Below, piece by piece: positions 11,291-22,754 of a DNA stretch of 64,000 bases. The translations under genes and the position numbers were made by a program. The notes under the pieces were generated by a model. It was not told where the DNA came from. It made no database searches and worked only from the letters and a program-made list of their open reading frames with translations. Every line of letters starts with the position of its first letter. Within the stretch, counting starts at the first letter, position 1. This stretch comes from Isoetes taiwanensis (Eukaryota; Streptophyta; Lycopodiopsida; Isoetales; Isoetaceae), in assembly GCA_021234155.1 (NCBI GenBank), contig JAJEKV010000260.1, positions 310,001 to 374,000 on the forward strand, in the 5' to 3' direction.

Positions 11291-12680
11291 AATAGTTGGA
11301 AATTTGAACTTTTGCACATATATCTATAAAAAAATATAGAGTTGTATAAATAATTTCCTTGTAAAATTCAATAGATTAGTTGTAAGTTGTGCCAAAGTAG
11401 CAAAATTGGCAAATACTTACGAGGTGCGCCAGACGCACATTTGACCCGGTCAAACGCCCTCCAGGTGCACTTCATGAGTAAATGCCCTGTTATGACATTT
11501 TAATATTGGATTTTTGAAAAAGTAGCATCTAGGCTAAAAAAGTAAGTAGAGCAAAAATTTAAAGCTAAACAAAATAAGTAGAGCAAGAATATACCCTTAG
11601 TTTTTCGTTTGGACTTCATTTTCCCCCTCAAAATGCTCAAATACTCAAGAGGTGCATCAAACAAGTTTGACCTGGTCAAACCCCCTCCAAGCGCGCTTCA
11701 TGAGTATTTAAAATTTTAAACTGCCAGAAATTTGTTGCGTTAGGATCTTTAGACTGTCTAGTACTTGTTTATTATATCGAATTAGCCTAGAAATCTCAAA
11801 CGTTGCTCTAAAATAGTCCAAGTGTTCCAAACCCTAAAATTTTAGAAGTAGGGCCTGCCCATGAACTAACACATAATCTAGTTTTCACCTTACAAGTTGT
11901 CTCTAAACTCCAAACTGATTTCTTTACCCCTAGAAATCCTCAAGCATCCCTCTGTTATAGTCATCTAGAGCCTTAGCATAGCAACTTAAGCTCAGATGCT
12001 AAAACGATGCTCATGCCAAAGAGGTAAATGTTAACCTATAGGCTTTGTTGTTTTTCAAATAGAGTTTGACTTAATAGCCACATCCTCTGCCACTCCTTAT
12101 TACCATGGTATCTAGAATGAGGTTCCACCAAGAACCTAGAGTCTAGAGATGTCCTTCATATGAAGGGTATTGGATCCCCAAACCAACCCTGACTAGGATC
12201 TTAGAGCACGTCTCAAACATCATGAAGGCTTTGCAAAATAAAGCTTAGCATGACCATGACCATAGCCTTTGATGTCTATAGATACGTCTTTGTTAGAATG
12301 TTATAGGTTAACCTCTCAAATAGCCATTTGACCCTTAGACTCTAAGATAGATGAGGGTTTGCTTTTGGAGTGTATATGGGGACCTTACCATGGAAGAGAG
12401 AATCAAAAGGAGTTAGCAATTGGGAACAACTTCCTTACTTGGTACATAGAGGGTTGCAAATCACCAACATCAGCATCATTAACATCAGCATCCTCATTTT
12501 TTGCCACACTGAAATTCTGCCCATGTCCTTCCTCTTCCTACTAGTAGAAACTACAACAACAGAAACCCAGTTAGAAAGTAAATGTGCACAATATAATTAA
12601 GTTAGTTAGGATGTGCTTATCTTTCTAAGGTGATGTTATAGATCAAGTTAAAGGTCTCTTCTTAACCTATTCATGGTCAG
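11290..12680. other. no gene seen; one imperfect direct repeat pair
   Basis: Two segments about 230 bp apart (11420-11500 and 11645-11710) share GAGGTGC, TTTGACC.GGTCAAAC, CCCTCCA and CTTCATGAGTA. Open frames near 12359-12600 are short and overlapping with no domain, so I do not call them. Confidence 0.5.
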
Positions 12681-12684
12681 ATAC

Positions 12685-13650
12685 CACCTCATCTTCTACT
12701 TGTTCGGCTTCACGTTCTTCTTCTTCATTCTCATAGGTATAGGTAGCCAAGCTCAGCAGATAATTCTGTAGATAATTCTTGTTTGCAAACAATACATTGC
12801 AAAGCCTCAACACATTGTTGGGACAAGCCCTCAATTCTTATCTATATGCTATTGAATTGTTCTAATGGAATCTTCAAAAGCCACCAAGTCAGTTTCTAGA
12901 GAAGACATACCAACATGAATATTTTTTAAAGCAATCTTTTCCATGTCTGTTCTATGCCTCTTGTTTCTATTTAAAATCTTAATCCTCTCAATAGCAAAGC
13001 TGGCCCAATCCAAAAGATACTTACTTGGGTTTGCTAGAGCTCTTTTGGTGTGCTGCTTCTTCAAACCAAATTTATAGATCTTTTTAATTAACTTCTTCAA
13101 ATGTTGTTCATATTCTGGGATGATTATAGAGACTTTGATTTTGTTATCTTTCTTCACGTCTTGGGTTCATACTGTAAAAAAATCAGCCCTTGTGCATTCT
13201 GTCCACGTAATACTACTTGGATCTTCGCCCTCATTGCACAAGCCATGGTATTCCAGAAACTGCTCCACTGTGTAGCAATCATCATCTGCAAAAATAAGGT
13301 TAGATATGGTGCCTCAACTTAGATATGGCAAAACGAAATCCATTACCTTGCTGGTGTCCTGCTCTATTTCCTTGCTCGACTGTCCTCTTCTTCAAATGAA
13401 AGGGATGCAGGGTTTGTAGCCATCAAGAACTAGAGTGCAAGCATAGCAATGATGCAGAGGAAAAGGAAAATCATGGTTCTGGCCTAGTCCAGCCACACAG
13501 GAAAGGGCATGCAGAAAGAATGCGCCATCGATTTTTGAGGAAAAGGGATCAAAACTTAGGGTTAGGGAAAGAAAAAAAGGGGTGTGGGGCTGGTGGGGTG
13601 CTTGGCATGCGTGTTTTTGCCCCCCAATATTGTGCGTAGACCCTACACCA
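12685..13650 (-). pseudogene. unrecognised gene fragments, tandem copy A
   Basis: On the minus strand an intron-like acceptor (CTAACCTTATTTTTGCAG) precedes a frame reading YTVEQFLEYHGLCNEGEDPS and, after a frame change, VKKDNKIKVSIIIPEYEQ and YLLDWASFAIERIK (12849-13157). This looks like the inside of a real protein, but I recognise no family. Copy B shares it and carries about 30 extra residues (NNEARTIFAHAFTW) that copy A lacks. Compared with B, copy A also lacks several hundred bases around 12830. Stops and frame changes suggest both copies are non-functional. A transposase-derived gene is possible but not shown. Confidence 0.5.
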
Positions 13651-13652
13651 AC

Positions 13653-15070
13653 CACCTCATCTTCTACTTGTTCGGCTTCACGTTCTTCGTCTTCATTCTC
13701 ATAGGTATAGTTAGCCAATCTCAGCAGATAATTCTGTAAATAATTCTTGTTTGCAAACAATACATTGCAAAGCCTCGACACATTGTTGGGAACAAAACAA
13801 GTGATATTTGTGTCCATAAATTAATTAAATACATTAATGAATAAGATGGATTAAAAGCAAAGCCAGCTGGATAGCCATATTAATAAAATCAATGACACTT
13901 AACTGGCCAACATATGGCATAGTGATGCTTTTGCTAACAAAACTATCACTACGGTATTGCAAATTTCTCACCTTCTGTTTGTATCCATCAAGTGCAGATC
14001 TTGCTCCAAATCCTGATGGTTGTCAGCTTGTCTCTTCCTTTTCAAAATTGTGAGCAGGGACAATCCAAGCTTAGATTCATCCTCACATAATTTGGAAAGA
14101 GCAATGTCTTCTTCTTGGAAAATCCTCTACAAGGCTTTCAATATGACCTTTAATGTCTTTAGTGTTCTTTGACACAAATGTTGCGGCCTCATCAAAGTGC
14201 CATCAAGCCCTCAATTCTTATCTTTTATATGCTATTGAATTGTTCTAATGGAATCTTCAAAAGCCACCAAGTAAGTTTCTAGAGAAGACACACCAACATG
14301 AATATTTTTTAAGCAATATTTTCCATGTCTGTTCAATGCCTCTTGTTTCTATTTGAAATCTTAATCCTCTCAATAGCAAAGCTGGCCCAATCCAAAAGAT
14401 ACTTACCTGGGTTTGCTAGAGCTCTTTTGGTGTGCTGCCAAGTAAAGGCATGTGCAAAAATAGTTCGAGCTTCATTGTTCTTCAAACCAAATTTATAGAT
14501 CTTTTTAATTAACTCCTTCAAACGTTGTTTCATATTCTGGCATGATCATAGAGACTTTGATTTTGTTATCTTTCTTCACCTCTTGGATCCATACTGTCAA
14601 AAAATCAGCCCTTGTGCAATCTGTCCACGTAATATTAGTTGGATTCGCCCTCATTGCACAAGCCATGGTATTCCACAAACTGCTCCACTGTGTAGGCGAT
14701 CTTCATCTGCAAAAATAAGGTTAGATATGGTGCTTCAACTTAGATATGGCAAAAAGAAATCCATTACCTTGCTGTTGTCCTGCTCTATTTCCTTGCTCGA
14801 CCATCCTCTTCTTCAAATGAAAGGGATGCAGGGTTTGTAGCCATCGGGAACTAGAGTGCAAGCATAGCAATGATGCAGAGGAAAAGGAAAATCATGGTTT
14901 TGGCATAGTCCAGCCACACAAGAAAGGGCATGCAGAAAGAATGCACCATCGATTTTTGAGGAAAAGGAATCAAAACTTAGGGTTAGGGAAGGAAAAAAGG
15001 GGTGTGGGGCTGGTGGGGTGCTTGGCATGCGTGTTTTTGCCCCCCAATATTGTGCGTAGACCCTACACCA
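13653..15070 (-). pseudogene. unrecognised gene fragments, tandem copy B
   Basis: Direct repeat of copy A, joined head to tail at ACACCA/ACCACCTC and ending with the same CCCTACACCA. The frame at 13392-13817 spans the junction; it contains an acidic stretch (ENEDEEREAEQVEDE) and a tail found again at 14813-15028, so the full frame is a chimaera of the two copies. The 14333-14533 frame gives IKKIYKFGLKNNEART followed by the shared block. Copy B retains the segment 13800-14210 that copy A lost, so it is closer to the original. No function can be given. Confidence 0.5.
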
Positions 15071-15360
15071 AATACATGCCCCTTAGTCGTTGCCTCCGAA
15101 TGCCTGAGTCTCCATGGCTTGCTGGATGTTTGGTAAAGAGCTACTCCACTCCAATGCATGCACAATACTGAGTTCGAGTTGATCTAAGCTCGTAGGGCGA
15201 TTTTGGGGACTTTGTATGTGATGTTGAGTTATGAATACATATTATTAGTATAATATAGCAAATAAATAAATAATGGGAGTAAATGCTTTAAAACAAGAAG
15301 GCTTTATTTATTAATAAAGAGATTTCACTTGGCACTTACTAAACACAAAGGCTAATAAGC

Positions 15361-16599
15361 CTAAGTGCAAGCAGGCAAGGGGGTTCCACATAGACCCTTG
15401 TTTCCTTGGTAGCTTGAGGTAGGAAATGTGCTGAGTTTGCCACCGCTTGGGATTGGCCCTGACAACTGGTTGTACGAGACATCGAACTCTGTAAGCTTTT
15501 TAAGCTTAGTGAGCTCTTGAGGTATCTTCCCACTAAGCTGATTATGGGAAAGATTAAGATCCGTCAATTTCGCGCAGTTTCCCAGCGATGCTGGAATTCT
15601 GCCTGTGATGTTGTTATAGCTCAAATCCAGGTATGTCAGAGCCTTCAGATCGCCGAGAAAACTAGGCAACGGGCCGCTCAATCTGTTGTCGTTCAGCTGT
15701 ATCCACTTCATTTTCAGTAAATTCGCAAATCCCGCAGGTAATGTTCCTGTAAAGCTATTACCACTTAACTGCACCTCAAATAACGCTGTGCAATTTGAAA
15801 GCCAGTCTGGGATTTTTCCCCTCAGCTTGTTACCCATAAGATCGACATATTGCAGATTCCGAAGCCCCCCAAGCTCCTTTGGAAAATTTACCCTGTAACC
15901 AACGGAGCTCAATCCGTTGTCCTGCATAGACAATTGCTGCAGATTCTGCAGCTTTCCGAGCTCCGGAGGCAAGGATCGCATGAACCCACTTCCATCACTA
16001 ATATACAAGTCTCTGAGATTAACGAAATTGCCAAATTGAGGGGGTATGAGGCCAGTAAAACCAACCAAATTGAGGGACTGCATTGTGGTTAGATTTGCAA
16101 GCCAGGATGGAATTGAAGCCCCATGTCCCCACAGGATCCATTCAGTCAATCGTGGTAACTGGCCAAGCTCAGGGGGTATATTTCCTGAGTAATTGCTAGC
16201 ACCAAGGTCTAGAAACTCCAGCTTTGTGAGCTGGGCAAGCTCGCGAGGAATTGGGCCTGTGAAATAATTGTTGGCCACATTAAGAACTGTAAGCGATGAA
16301 AGTTTTCCGAGTTCCGGCGAGATAGAGCCCTCCAGGCCTCCAAATTCTGACAGAACAATCTTAACAACCGAGCCATGTCCGTTGCAGGTGATGCCATTCC
16401 AGATGCACAGATTTGCAGAGTTGTTGGCTGACCAATCCGAGAGGATGCCATATGGGTCTGTGGTAGAATTCTTGAAAGCCAGCAGGATCTCAACTGTGTC
16501 ATCAGCTGACAGACTAGCAGCAACCAGATTGGATGAAAGGAGCATCGCCAAGAGGAGATGCATAAACATAAATCTTACTCCTAGAGACCCCATTTTCAT
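15361..16599 (-). CDS. secreted leucine-rich repeat protein (RLP/RLK ectodomain-like)
   Basis: An intact, intronless frame of 412 residues. Residues 1-29 form a signal peptide (basic start, then MHLLLAMLLSSNLVAAS). An LRRNT domain follows, with the usual W...N..C.W.GITC pattern (about 33-73). Then come about twelve plant-type LRRs (LxxLxxLdLsxNxLxGxIPxxLxxL). The C-terminus is the paired-cysteine cap GNKGLCGTPLPACT, directly followed by the stop. Receptor kinases and receptor-like proteins continue from this cap into a transmembrane helix. Here there is none, so the product should be an extracellular LRR protein, or the gene is a truncated receptor. Repeats 4-6 are irregular. The best upstream start is Met at 16599; the fourth codon offset is small and does not change the signal peptide. 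Ligand and partner cannot be inferred. Confidence 0.92.
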   Translation of the reverse strand: MKMGSLGVRFMFMHLLLAMLLSSNLVAASLSADDTVEILLAFKNSTTDPYGILSDWSANNSANLCIWNGITCNGHGSVVKIVLSEFGGLEGSISPELGKLSSLTVLNVANNYFTGPIPRELAQLTKLEFLDLGASNYSGNIPPELGQLPRLTEWILWGHGASIPSWLANLTTMQSLNLVGFTGLIPPQFGNFVNLRDLYISDGSGFMRSLPPELGKLQNLQQLSMQDNGLSSVGYRVNFPKELGGLRNLQYVDLMGNKLRGKIPDWLSNCTALFEVQLSGNSFTGTLPAGFANLLKMKWIQLNDNRLSGPLPSFLGDLKALTYLDLSYNNITGRIPASLGNCAKLTDLNLSHNQLSGKIPQELTKLKKLTEFDVSYNQLSGPIPSGGKLSTFPTSSYQGNKGLCGTPLPACT

Positions 16600-16977
16600 A
16601 TGATAGTTATGAATCTATGTATTTGTAGGCTGCCTTTGCATAATGTATTCCAGCTGTTAACAGATTGTCCAGAGGTAAATCTAGGCTTAAAACTGTTGAT
16701 AAATGGAGAAATAACAGCTTTTTCCATGTTGCCGGCGCCGCTTGCTAGATAAGATAAGATTGAGAAGTTCGTGCTTACTGTGCATAAAGACCAAGCTGCT
16801 GATGGTCTAGGGAGACTAAACTGGTCTAAGTATTGGGACCTAAGCAATTTGAACCGCGTCTTTGAAATAAACGGCACAGCCAGCTTTCACTAGACACGTG
16901 AGTTTCTAACGAGCCTTCCTCTAGAGTTGTGTCTTGATTCACGTTTGATTGCATTATGTACAAGGGAAAGGCCCTCT

Positions 16978-17042
16978 GGCCTTCTTTCCGGAAGGGAAAG
17001 CTAGCCGACGTACGAAGCGCTTGACCTTCCGGAAAGAAGGCC
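16978..17042. repeat. 18-bp perfect inverted repeat, 29-nt loop
   Basis: GGCCTTCTTTCCGGAAGG at 16978-16995 is the exact reverse complement of 17025-17042. It lies about 380-440 bp upstream of the LRR start. It could fold as a hairpin or be a small insertion footprint; no target duplication is obvious. Confidence 0.85.
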
Positions 17043-17273
17043 ACCGCCTTTCTCTCAACAGAATGTTGATCAATTTGAACCTTTCAACTGAATACAAAAA
17101 TTTTAATTGACGAAATACCGTTTTTCAATTATAAACTTAGAATAAAAAGATGAGTTACATATTAAACAAATAATCAAAACTCGTATTAAACAAAGTTTAA
17201 ATCAAAACGCATTTATTTGCTCCAAACGCACTTTAAAAGGAATCTTTAAAAGTTTCCCTAAAATTCCCTAAAA

Positions 17274-17326
17274 AGAGTTTCCATAAATAAAGAGTTCCAT
17301 AAATAAAGAGTTTCCATAAATAAAAT
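17274..17326. repeat. three tandem copies of AAAGAGTTTCCATAAAT
   Basis: An 17-18 bp unit, AGAGTTTCCATAAATAA, is repeated three times (the middle copy lacks one T). No gene overlaps. Confidence 0.85.
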
Positions 17327-17405
17327 TCTTATTTTCCTAAAGGGTCTGGCCGAGTTTCCAATAATAAAGAGCTGCTAATCAATCACAGCATAGCTGAAGC
17401 CGTTC

Positions 17406-17681
17406 TTAGGTCCTCCAGGCATACCCATCTACCTTTTGAAGACTAACCCATCTGCCTTTTGAAGGAATATATGCACGCCATCTGGTATTCTGAACATCTT
17501 CAGATACCGTGAGCACGCAAAGCTGTTCTTCAAGTTTTCCTGCCTCAATTCTTGTCTGGTTAGACACAAGCCCCATAGTTGGAAATTTCTCGCGGGGAAC
17601 ACAGGCAAGGCACAGCGTGGCAACATCATCTGGAAGACCTGGGATGATAGGGTCCTCTAGATAATAAGGCATGCCTCCCAT
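17406..17681 (-). pseudogene. F-box/kelch-repeat protein remnant
   Basis: The 91-residue frame reads IIPGLPDDVATLCLACVPRE near its start, which is the F-box core typical of plant F-box/kelch proteins (LIPGLPDDVA..CLARVP). It ends with WRAYIPSKGRWVSL, which fits the first kelch-like blade. Between them the usual stretch (VSK.WR......F...R...G) is replaced by a shorter SNQTRIEAGKLEEQLCVL, so roughly 15-20 residues are missing. The frame stops right after the first blade, far short of the normal ~350 residues. A functional SCF adaptor is therefore unlikely. The start context was not informative. Confidence 0.65.
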
Positions 17682-17699
17682 TCCGTAAGTGAATATTCA

Positions 17700-19340
17700 A
17701 CTCAAACTCTAAGCAATTTGATGGATCTATTCAAGCAAAAGTGTTATTACTTTGATGTTCCTGGAAAGAATAGAACAAACAAAACGGTTCTACTTGATTG
17801 TTGGAAAAGGATAGACCTTCAAAACAAGATCTTGAAGATCTGTTCACTGTAATTGCTAGGAGAACCAAAAACCATTGTTGGTGTGAATGGTTAAAAAAAC
17901 TAGGAAGGTTTACTACTATGAACAAAACACTTCGTGGGCAGGGCTTCTAGAGAGGAGTGCTTGATAGCCAGTTGCTCCAAAGTCACACAAAGTTTCTCCA
18001 AAGACATCCGGCCTACCTGGCAGACATCCGGGCAATGGACCATTTCGTAATCATTTCGTCAGGTAATGTGAGATTCATGTTTAACATATTTGAACAGAGG
18101 CAATAATCCTTCCAAATATTGATGTCACTCTTTTTCATGTTTTACAATGTTAAAGCAGAGACACACTTCTATTTTAGCTCATTTTAGTAGAAACTGTAAG
18201 ATGTTTGATAAAATACAATATGCTAAAATTGCAAAGTTATAGTTGGTGCTTAGGATTGAGATTATGTTCATAGTAAGCTGATCTTGCTGATACAGTATGT
18301 ACCAAGTACAAACATGATGCAACAAGATAATAGTCCTTTGTTATACCCAAGAGCCTATAATCATTTGCAATGCTACAGACTACTCTGCAATGCGACAGTC
18401 TACTCTTTCAAAGCAATACAGGATTTATCTTTGTCATTTTGCAGTCTCTAAAGCAATAGGACATTATCTATGGATCATGGAATTTTGGTGAAACCTTCAT
18501 TGTTGTAACCAGATTATTTTGAGACATTTGCAAGCATCAATATGAGGTTAGTTGGCAAGAATATGTAATTATTAATGATGCAATTATTCAAGCACAAAGT
18601 GGAGAATAATAGATGATGATTAAGGTGAATGGCACCTTCGAAAAAAACTGTTTGGCACAATCAATTTTTAAGACTATGCATGCATGCCTGTACCTGCATG
18701 CTTGTATTGTTAAGACTATGTGCACATGCCTGTATTATGGTGGTTTTGTAGCAAATGTCCAATATAATCATAATATTCAAAGCACGATGCAATACCAAGA
18801 AGCAAACATTGTTATTACTACATACCTCACCTACAATATGCTTTCCAAGAATAAAGAAGAATGAAATGTATTGTTGAGGATAGGGTTCAAGTGTACTTAG
18901 TCTATTTATCGTGCAATAGTCTATTTGTCTCACCTGCAATATACCTTCATTGCACATAGGAAAATGAAATAGATTATTGAACATAGAATTCCTAAACATA
19001 CAAATGCCATTTTAAAATGCAAGTGCATAAAATTCTTTGCCTACAATAATCCTAAACATATACATGTTTGTCAGGCCTTTTATGTGCATAAGATTCTGGG
19101 AAGGGACTCGCAAAGAACACAAAAACTGGCCTCCTGGAAAGCCTAAAACCGTAAAAAACAATGACATGAAAAATTATGTAAATTAAATTTGCCAAATAAA
19201 CAACTTTATGCAATGCAACGCAAATTTTAACCCTGGACGGTCGATGTCGCAGGCGGAGGTTTGACTGGCGGCTGAAGGGGCGGCCGGCTATGGCAGCCGG
19301 TGCCCTGTTGTTCTTGTAGAAGCGACCTGGTGTGTGGAGC
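17700..19340. other. no gene or repeat family recognised
   Basis: AT-rich sequence. Short frames (17731-17925, 18613-18864, 18661-18999, 19052-19342) have no recognisable domain and composition typical of chance frames. The phrase AAGACTATG.ATGCATGCCTGTA..TGCATGCTTGTATTGTT near 18670-18740 recurs twice as a small local repeat. Confidence 0.4.
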
Positions 19341-20684
19341 ACTTCTCGGTGGTCGAGTTTCCCTGTTTTCTGCGATTGGAGTAGCCCTTTCCGTGGTGCG
19401 GACCACCTCTTTATCTCTAGAGCTTAATCATGTATGAGCACGGTAAGATCGCAATATGTTATTAGGTCCCAATCGGTCTTTGAGTCATTTCCTATCTAGT
19501 AGTTGGATTTATCTTCTAAGTCGGCTGCACCACTGTGGCTAGGCCTTGCACTCACTGCAGGGCCATAATAGAGGTTCCTGCATATTGGATAGCAGTCACC
19601 AACATTTTAGATTGAAAATAGGGGCTTCTGTGTTGATGTCGCAGCCTTGCGAGCTTATTAGACTCAGTGATTCCATAAATATTTATGCAGTGCTATAAGT
19701 ATAGTCTCTTGTTGTCTATTCATCTGAGGCTTAGGAGTTAATTTTACCCGAAGCTCTTAGACTGGTGTATGCTATTCTTATTTTGACACTGCAGTGTGGT
19801 CTCTTAGTAATACATAGATTTATTAAGCCAAGCACCTATGGATTGTTTTGTAGACCCAAAGTCTTTGATGTCTTTGTTAGAGGGCATCTCCGCCTTGATG
19901 GAACTGGGAAGTAATAAGCTGCTTTGTTTCAAAATGTTAGACTTCAGGTTATCTACATTTAATGTTATGCTGTGTAAGGGATACTTTTGAAACATGAGTT
20001 CTCAGTGGCCGCGATCTCCTGTCCCAATCAGGAGAAACTGGAGTAGAGGTGTTTACATTGATGGTGTATAAGTATTGCTACATGCATGAGCAAGAGACGT
20101 GAGGCTCCTGATTATTGTGCACTTGATCCCATGAGGTGACAAGACTAAATGGGATTAGATGAAGATGGCATGTTCCTTGTCTCTTTATTCCTATAGCCTT
20201 GGGTCCTTACAGAATAGGGAGCGCGTGGTTGGGAACAAGTTCTTGAAATGTTTGAATTCATGCTACTTTCGGAGGAGGAGCTTCAAGGGAATTTTGATAT
20301 TAAGTTCAGGAGCAGATCATTGGCATGCTTAGAAGACTATTTCAATGAAGCATTTCACTAAAGTTCAATTTTAAACTTAATATCTTGAGGCTGTCCTTTT
20401 TTTGGAGGCAGAGGCATGTTAGCTTTTACAGAAACATTTTGCAGGAAAGGGCAGAACCTTTTTCCATAGTACTTACTAGTTGGGAAGAGGTAGTGGCTAT
20501 GCCCCCATAGTACTAGCTATTTTGGAAGAGGTTGAATCGGTTCCAACCAAGTACTACATTTGTAATGTAACTGCTCTCATGTTGGCTGCTGAATACCCTC
20601 TGATAGGGGTCTTACAAAGCTTTGTAAAAAATTTTCCAATCAATAAAGCTTATCTTCTTACCTTCCAAAAAAAAAAAAAAAAAA
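19340..20684 (+). mobile_element. probable LINE 3' end with poly-A tail
   Basis: The sequence ends with CAATAAAGCTTATCTTCTTACC and an uninterrupted 18-A run (20667-20684), as retroposed copies do. No RT motif is readable upstream, so this is either a strongly decayed LINE tail or a processed transcript copy. The 5' limit is a guess from the change in base composition. I found no matching target duplication for GGCAATGTGAAACTGGG. Confidence 0.4.
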
Positions 20685-20705
20685 GGCAATGTGAAACTGG
20701 GACAT

Positions 20706-20730
20706 AAAGATAAAGATAAAGATAAGAAGA
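20706..20730. repeat. (AAAGAT)n short repeat
   Basis: Four near-tandem copies of AAAGAT follow the poly-A tail. The next stretch, 20740-21820, holds no gene; it seems to be continuous with the host sequence around the duplicated blocks at 22.7-27 kb. Confidence 0.7.
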
Positions 20731-21832
20731 ATTGATAACATGCCGAAACCTATAAATAAATACCCCAATATAAAGTGTACTTACTAGAACGAGAGACGAG
20801 GTTGAGGTAGAGGTAGCAGACACGGGAGCACAAAGTCAAGAGGAAGGTTAAGAACCCTTGATTGTAAGCCTGAAGACGAAGAGTATGACGAAAACAATGG
20901 AGAAGGTTAGGTTTAGTTGGGATGACATCGTGGATCAAACGAAAAAGGAGGTTTAAGCCGGAAGAAAAAGTAAGATGGTTATGCACAAGCAGTTTAGGTG
21001 AAATGTGAGGCCGAAGTCACGGTGGAATGTGAAAAGAAAAGGACAAATAAAACATAATGACTATGGGAAATGACGTCTTGTTAGTAAAGCTAGTGTCGTA
21101 CAGATGGTCTGCAATAATAAAGCAAAAAAGATAAGGTACATGTGAAATAAAAACAAAATGACTATTTAAAGTGGCATCTTGTAAGTAAAGCTATGCACGA
21201 AAAGAGTAGCCGAATGCGAATAGAACAAAGTGGAGCTAACGTAAACAAAGGATAATGCAAATATGTAAAATTGGCGTTGCATAAGCAATAAATTTGGTGC
21301 TGAGTCAGAAAAATAAAAAACCCGCCTAACAACATAACATGTCATCCACTTCCAAGAACGGCGAAGGTCCTCGAATAAAGCTTCCATGATATCATATGAT
21401 CAACATAAACAATGGTATGGGGTTGAAAGAAAATAATCGCTATGCAAAATGGTATAATATCAAAACACATCGAATACTCAAATAAAATATAACCCATAAT
21501 CAAAAACAAAAAATATACCCCATAATGCTCAAATAAACCACCATTCTCTTCAACCGCTAATATGTGAAAAAATATGTAATATTCGCTAGACTTGGAGAAA
21601 AAAGGATAATGATTTGATCATGCATCAGTAACGTTAAACTGTAGAAAATGAGAGAAAATACTGGCCATTATGGGATTGGACTACCATGCCTGTGCGAATT
21701 AAAGATGGGCTAAAAAAGCACCCACCCGAGACAAATCCTTCAGAGCAAATCACAAGAGGCGACCAACCAAAAAGATTTCATGAAAAACTAGAACCACACA
21801 AAATTATGCAATACCCGAATAAGATCTAGGGA

Positions 21833-22471
21833 GCTCACTTTCCCCACCGAAGGTTAGGGTGATTCTGTGGCAGGTGGTGCACTGCTGTATTAGGGTGAAT
21901 GCCCTTGTGAGTCAGTTTAGGCCGGGTGTGAGCCCTCTCTGCCCTTGTTGTGGCCTTCATCGTGAGACTGTGGAGCATTGTTTGGTTTTATGCCCTCACT
22001 TGCAGGCTGCCTGGGATTGGGTGAGGGCTCTGTTTCAGGTGAGATTGATTAGCCAGCAGTTGCTACTTCATGTGTATCCTAGTGCTTGGCCGCTCTTGCG
22101 GCAGCAAGCCTTGCATCTGTGCGTGGCTTGGTTGGTGTGGCTGATTTGGAAGCGGCGGCGGTTGTGGATCTTCAGGGGGATTCAGCTGACTGCAGACCTC
22201 TCGATTCCTCAACTCGTGTACATGCTATTTCAAAGCTTTCGTGTTCCCGGGATTAGTAGAGCGGAAGTTTGCCATTTCATGGGACTTCTTGGGTGTTGTA
22301 GATGGTGATGGTTGGTTTGTACGCAAAGAGAGTTGCTTTTTTTTACGTGACTTTGTTGTGGAGTGTCGAGGTATCACTGTCTCTTTGGGCGATTCTCCTT
22401 CCTCCTCACTTGCTTTGTAACATTGCCATTCTTTTAATATATTGATGACACAGTTCTTCAAAAAAAAAAAA
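21833..22471 (+). mobile_element. 5'-truncated LINE with exact target duplication
   Basis: The insertion is flanked by AAGATCTAGGGA at 21821-21832 and 22472-22483 and ends in a 12-A tail. The frame at 21859-22308 encodes a zf-RVT-type zinc-binding domain: CPCCGLHRETVEHCLVLCPH (C..C......E...H.....C), then W..V..L and a tryptophan-rich tail. Plant L1-like ORF2 proteins end this way. Everything upstream of this domain is missing, as expected from abortive target-primed reverse transcription. The intact frame and exact duplication suggest a rather recent event. Confidence 0.88.
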
Positions 22472-22754
22472 AAGATCTAGGGAACAACCACCAAAATCAA
22501 GTCAACTTATTCCAAATTCATGTAAACACTAAAATGCGAAACTCAAGTAAGATACGACAATGATTCACATTGAGAGTTGAAACCAAACAAGACAAATCCA
22601 ATCTTAAGTCTAGATGTAAACATGGGTAACGCAAGACAAATAGGAAATGTGGTCTAGAAACAAACTTGGTCGATAGCTATGACCAAGAAAATGTATGAAA
22701 GGAACATGAAATTCAATATGTAAATAAACGAAGATAGATCGTCTGATAGAAGCC

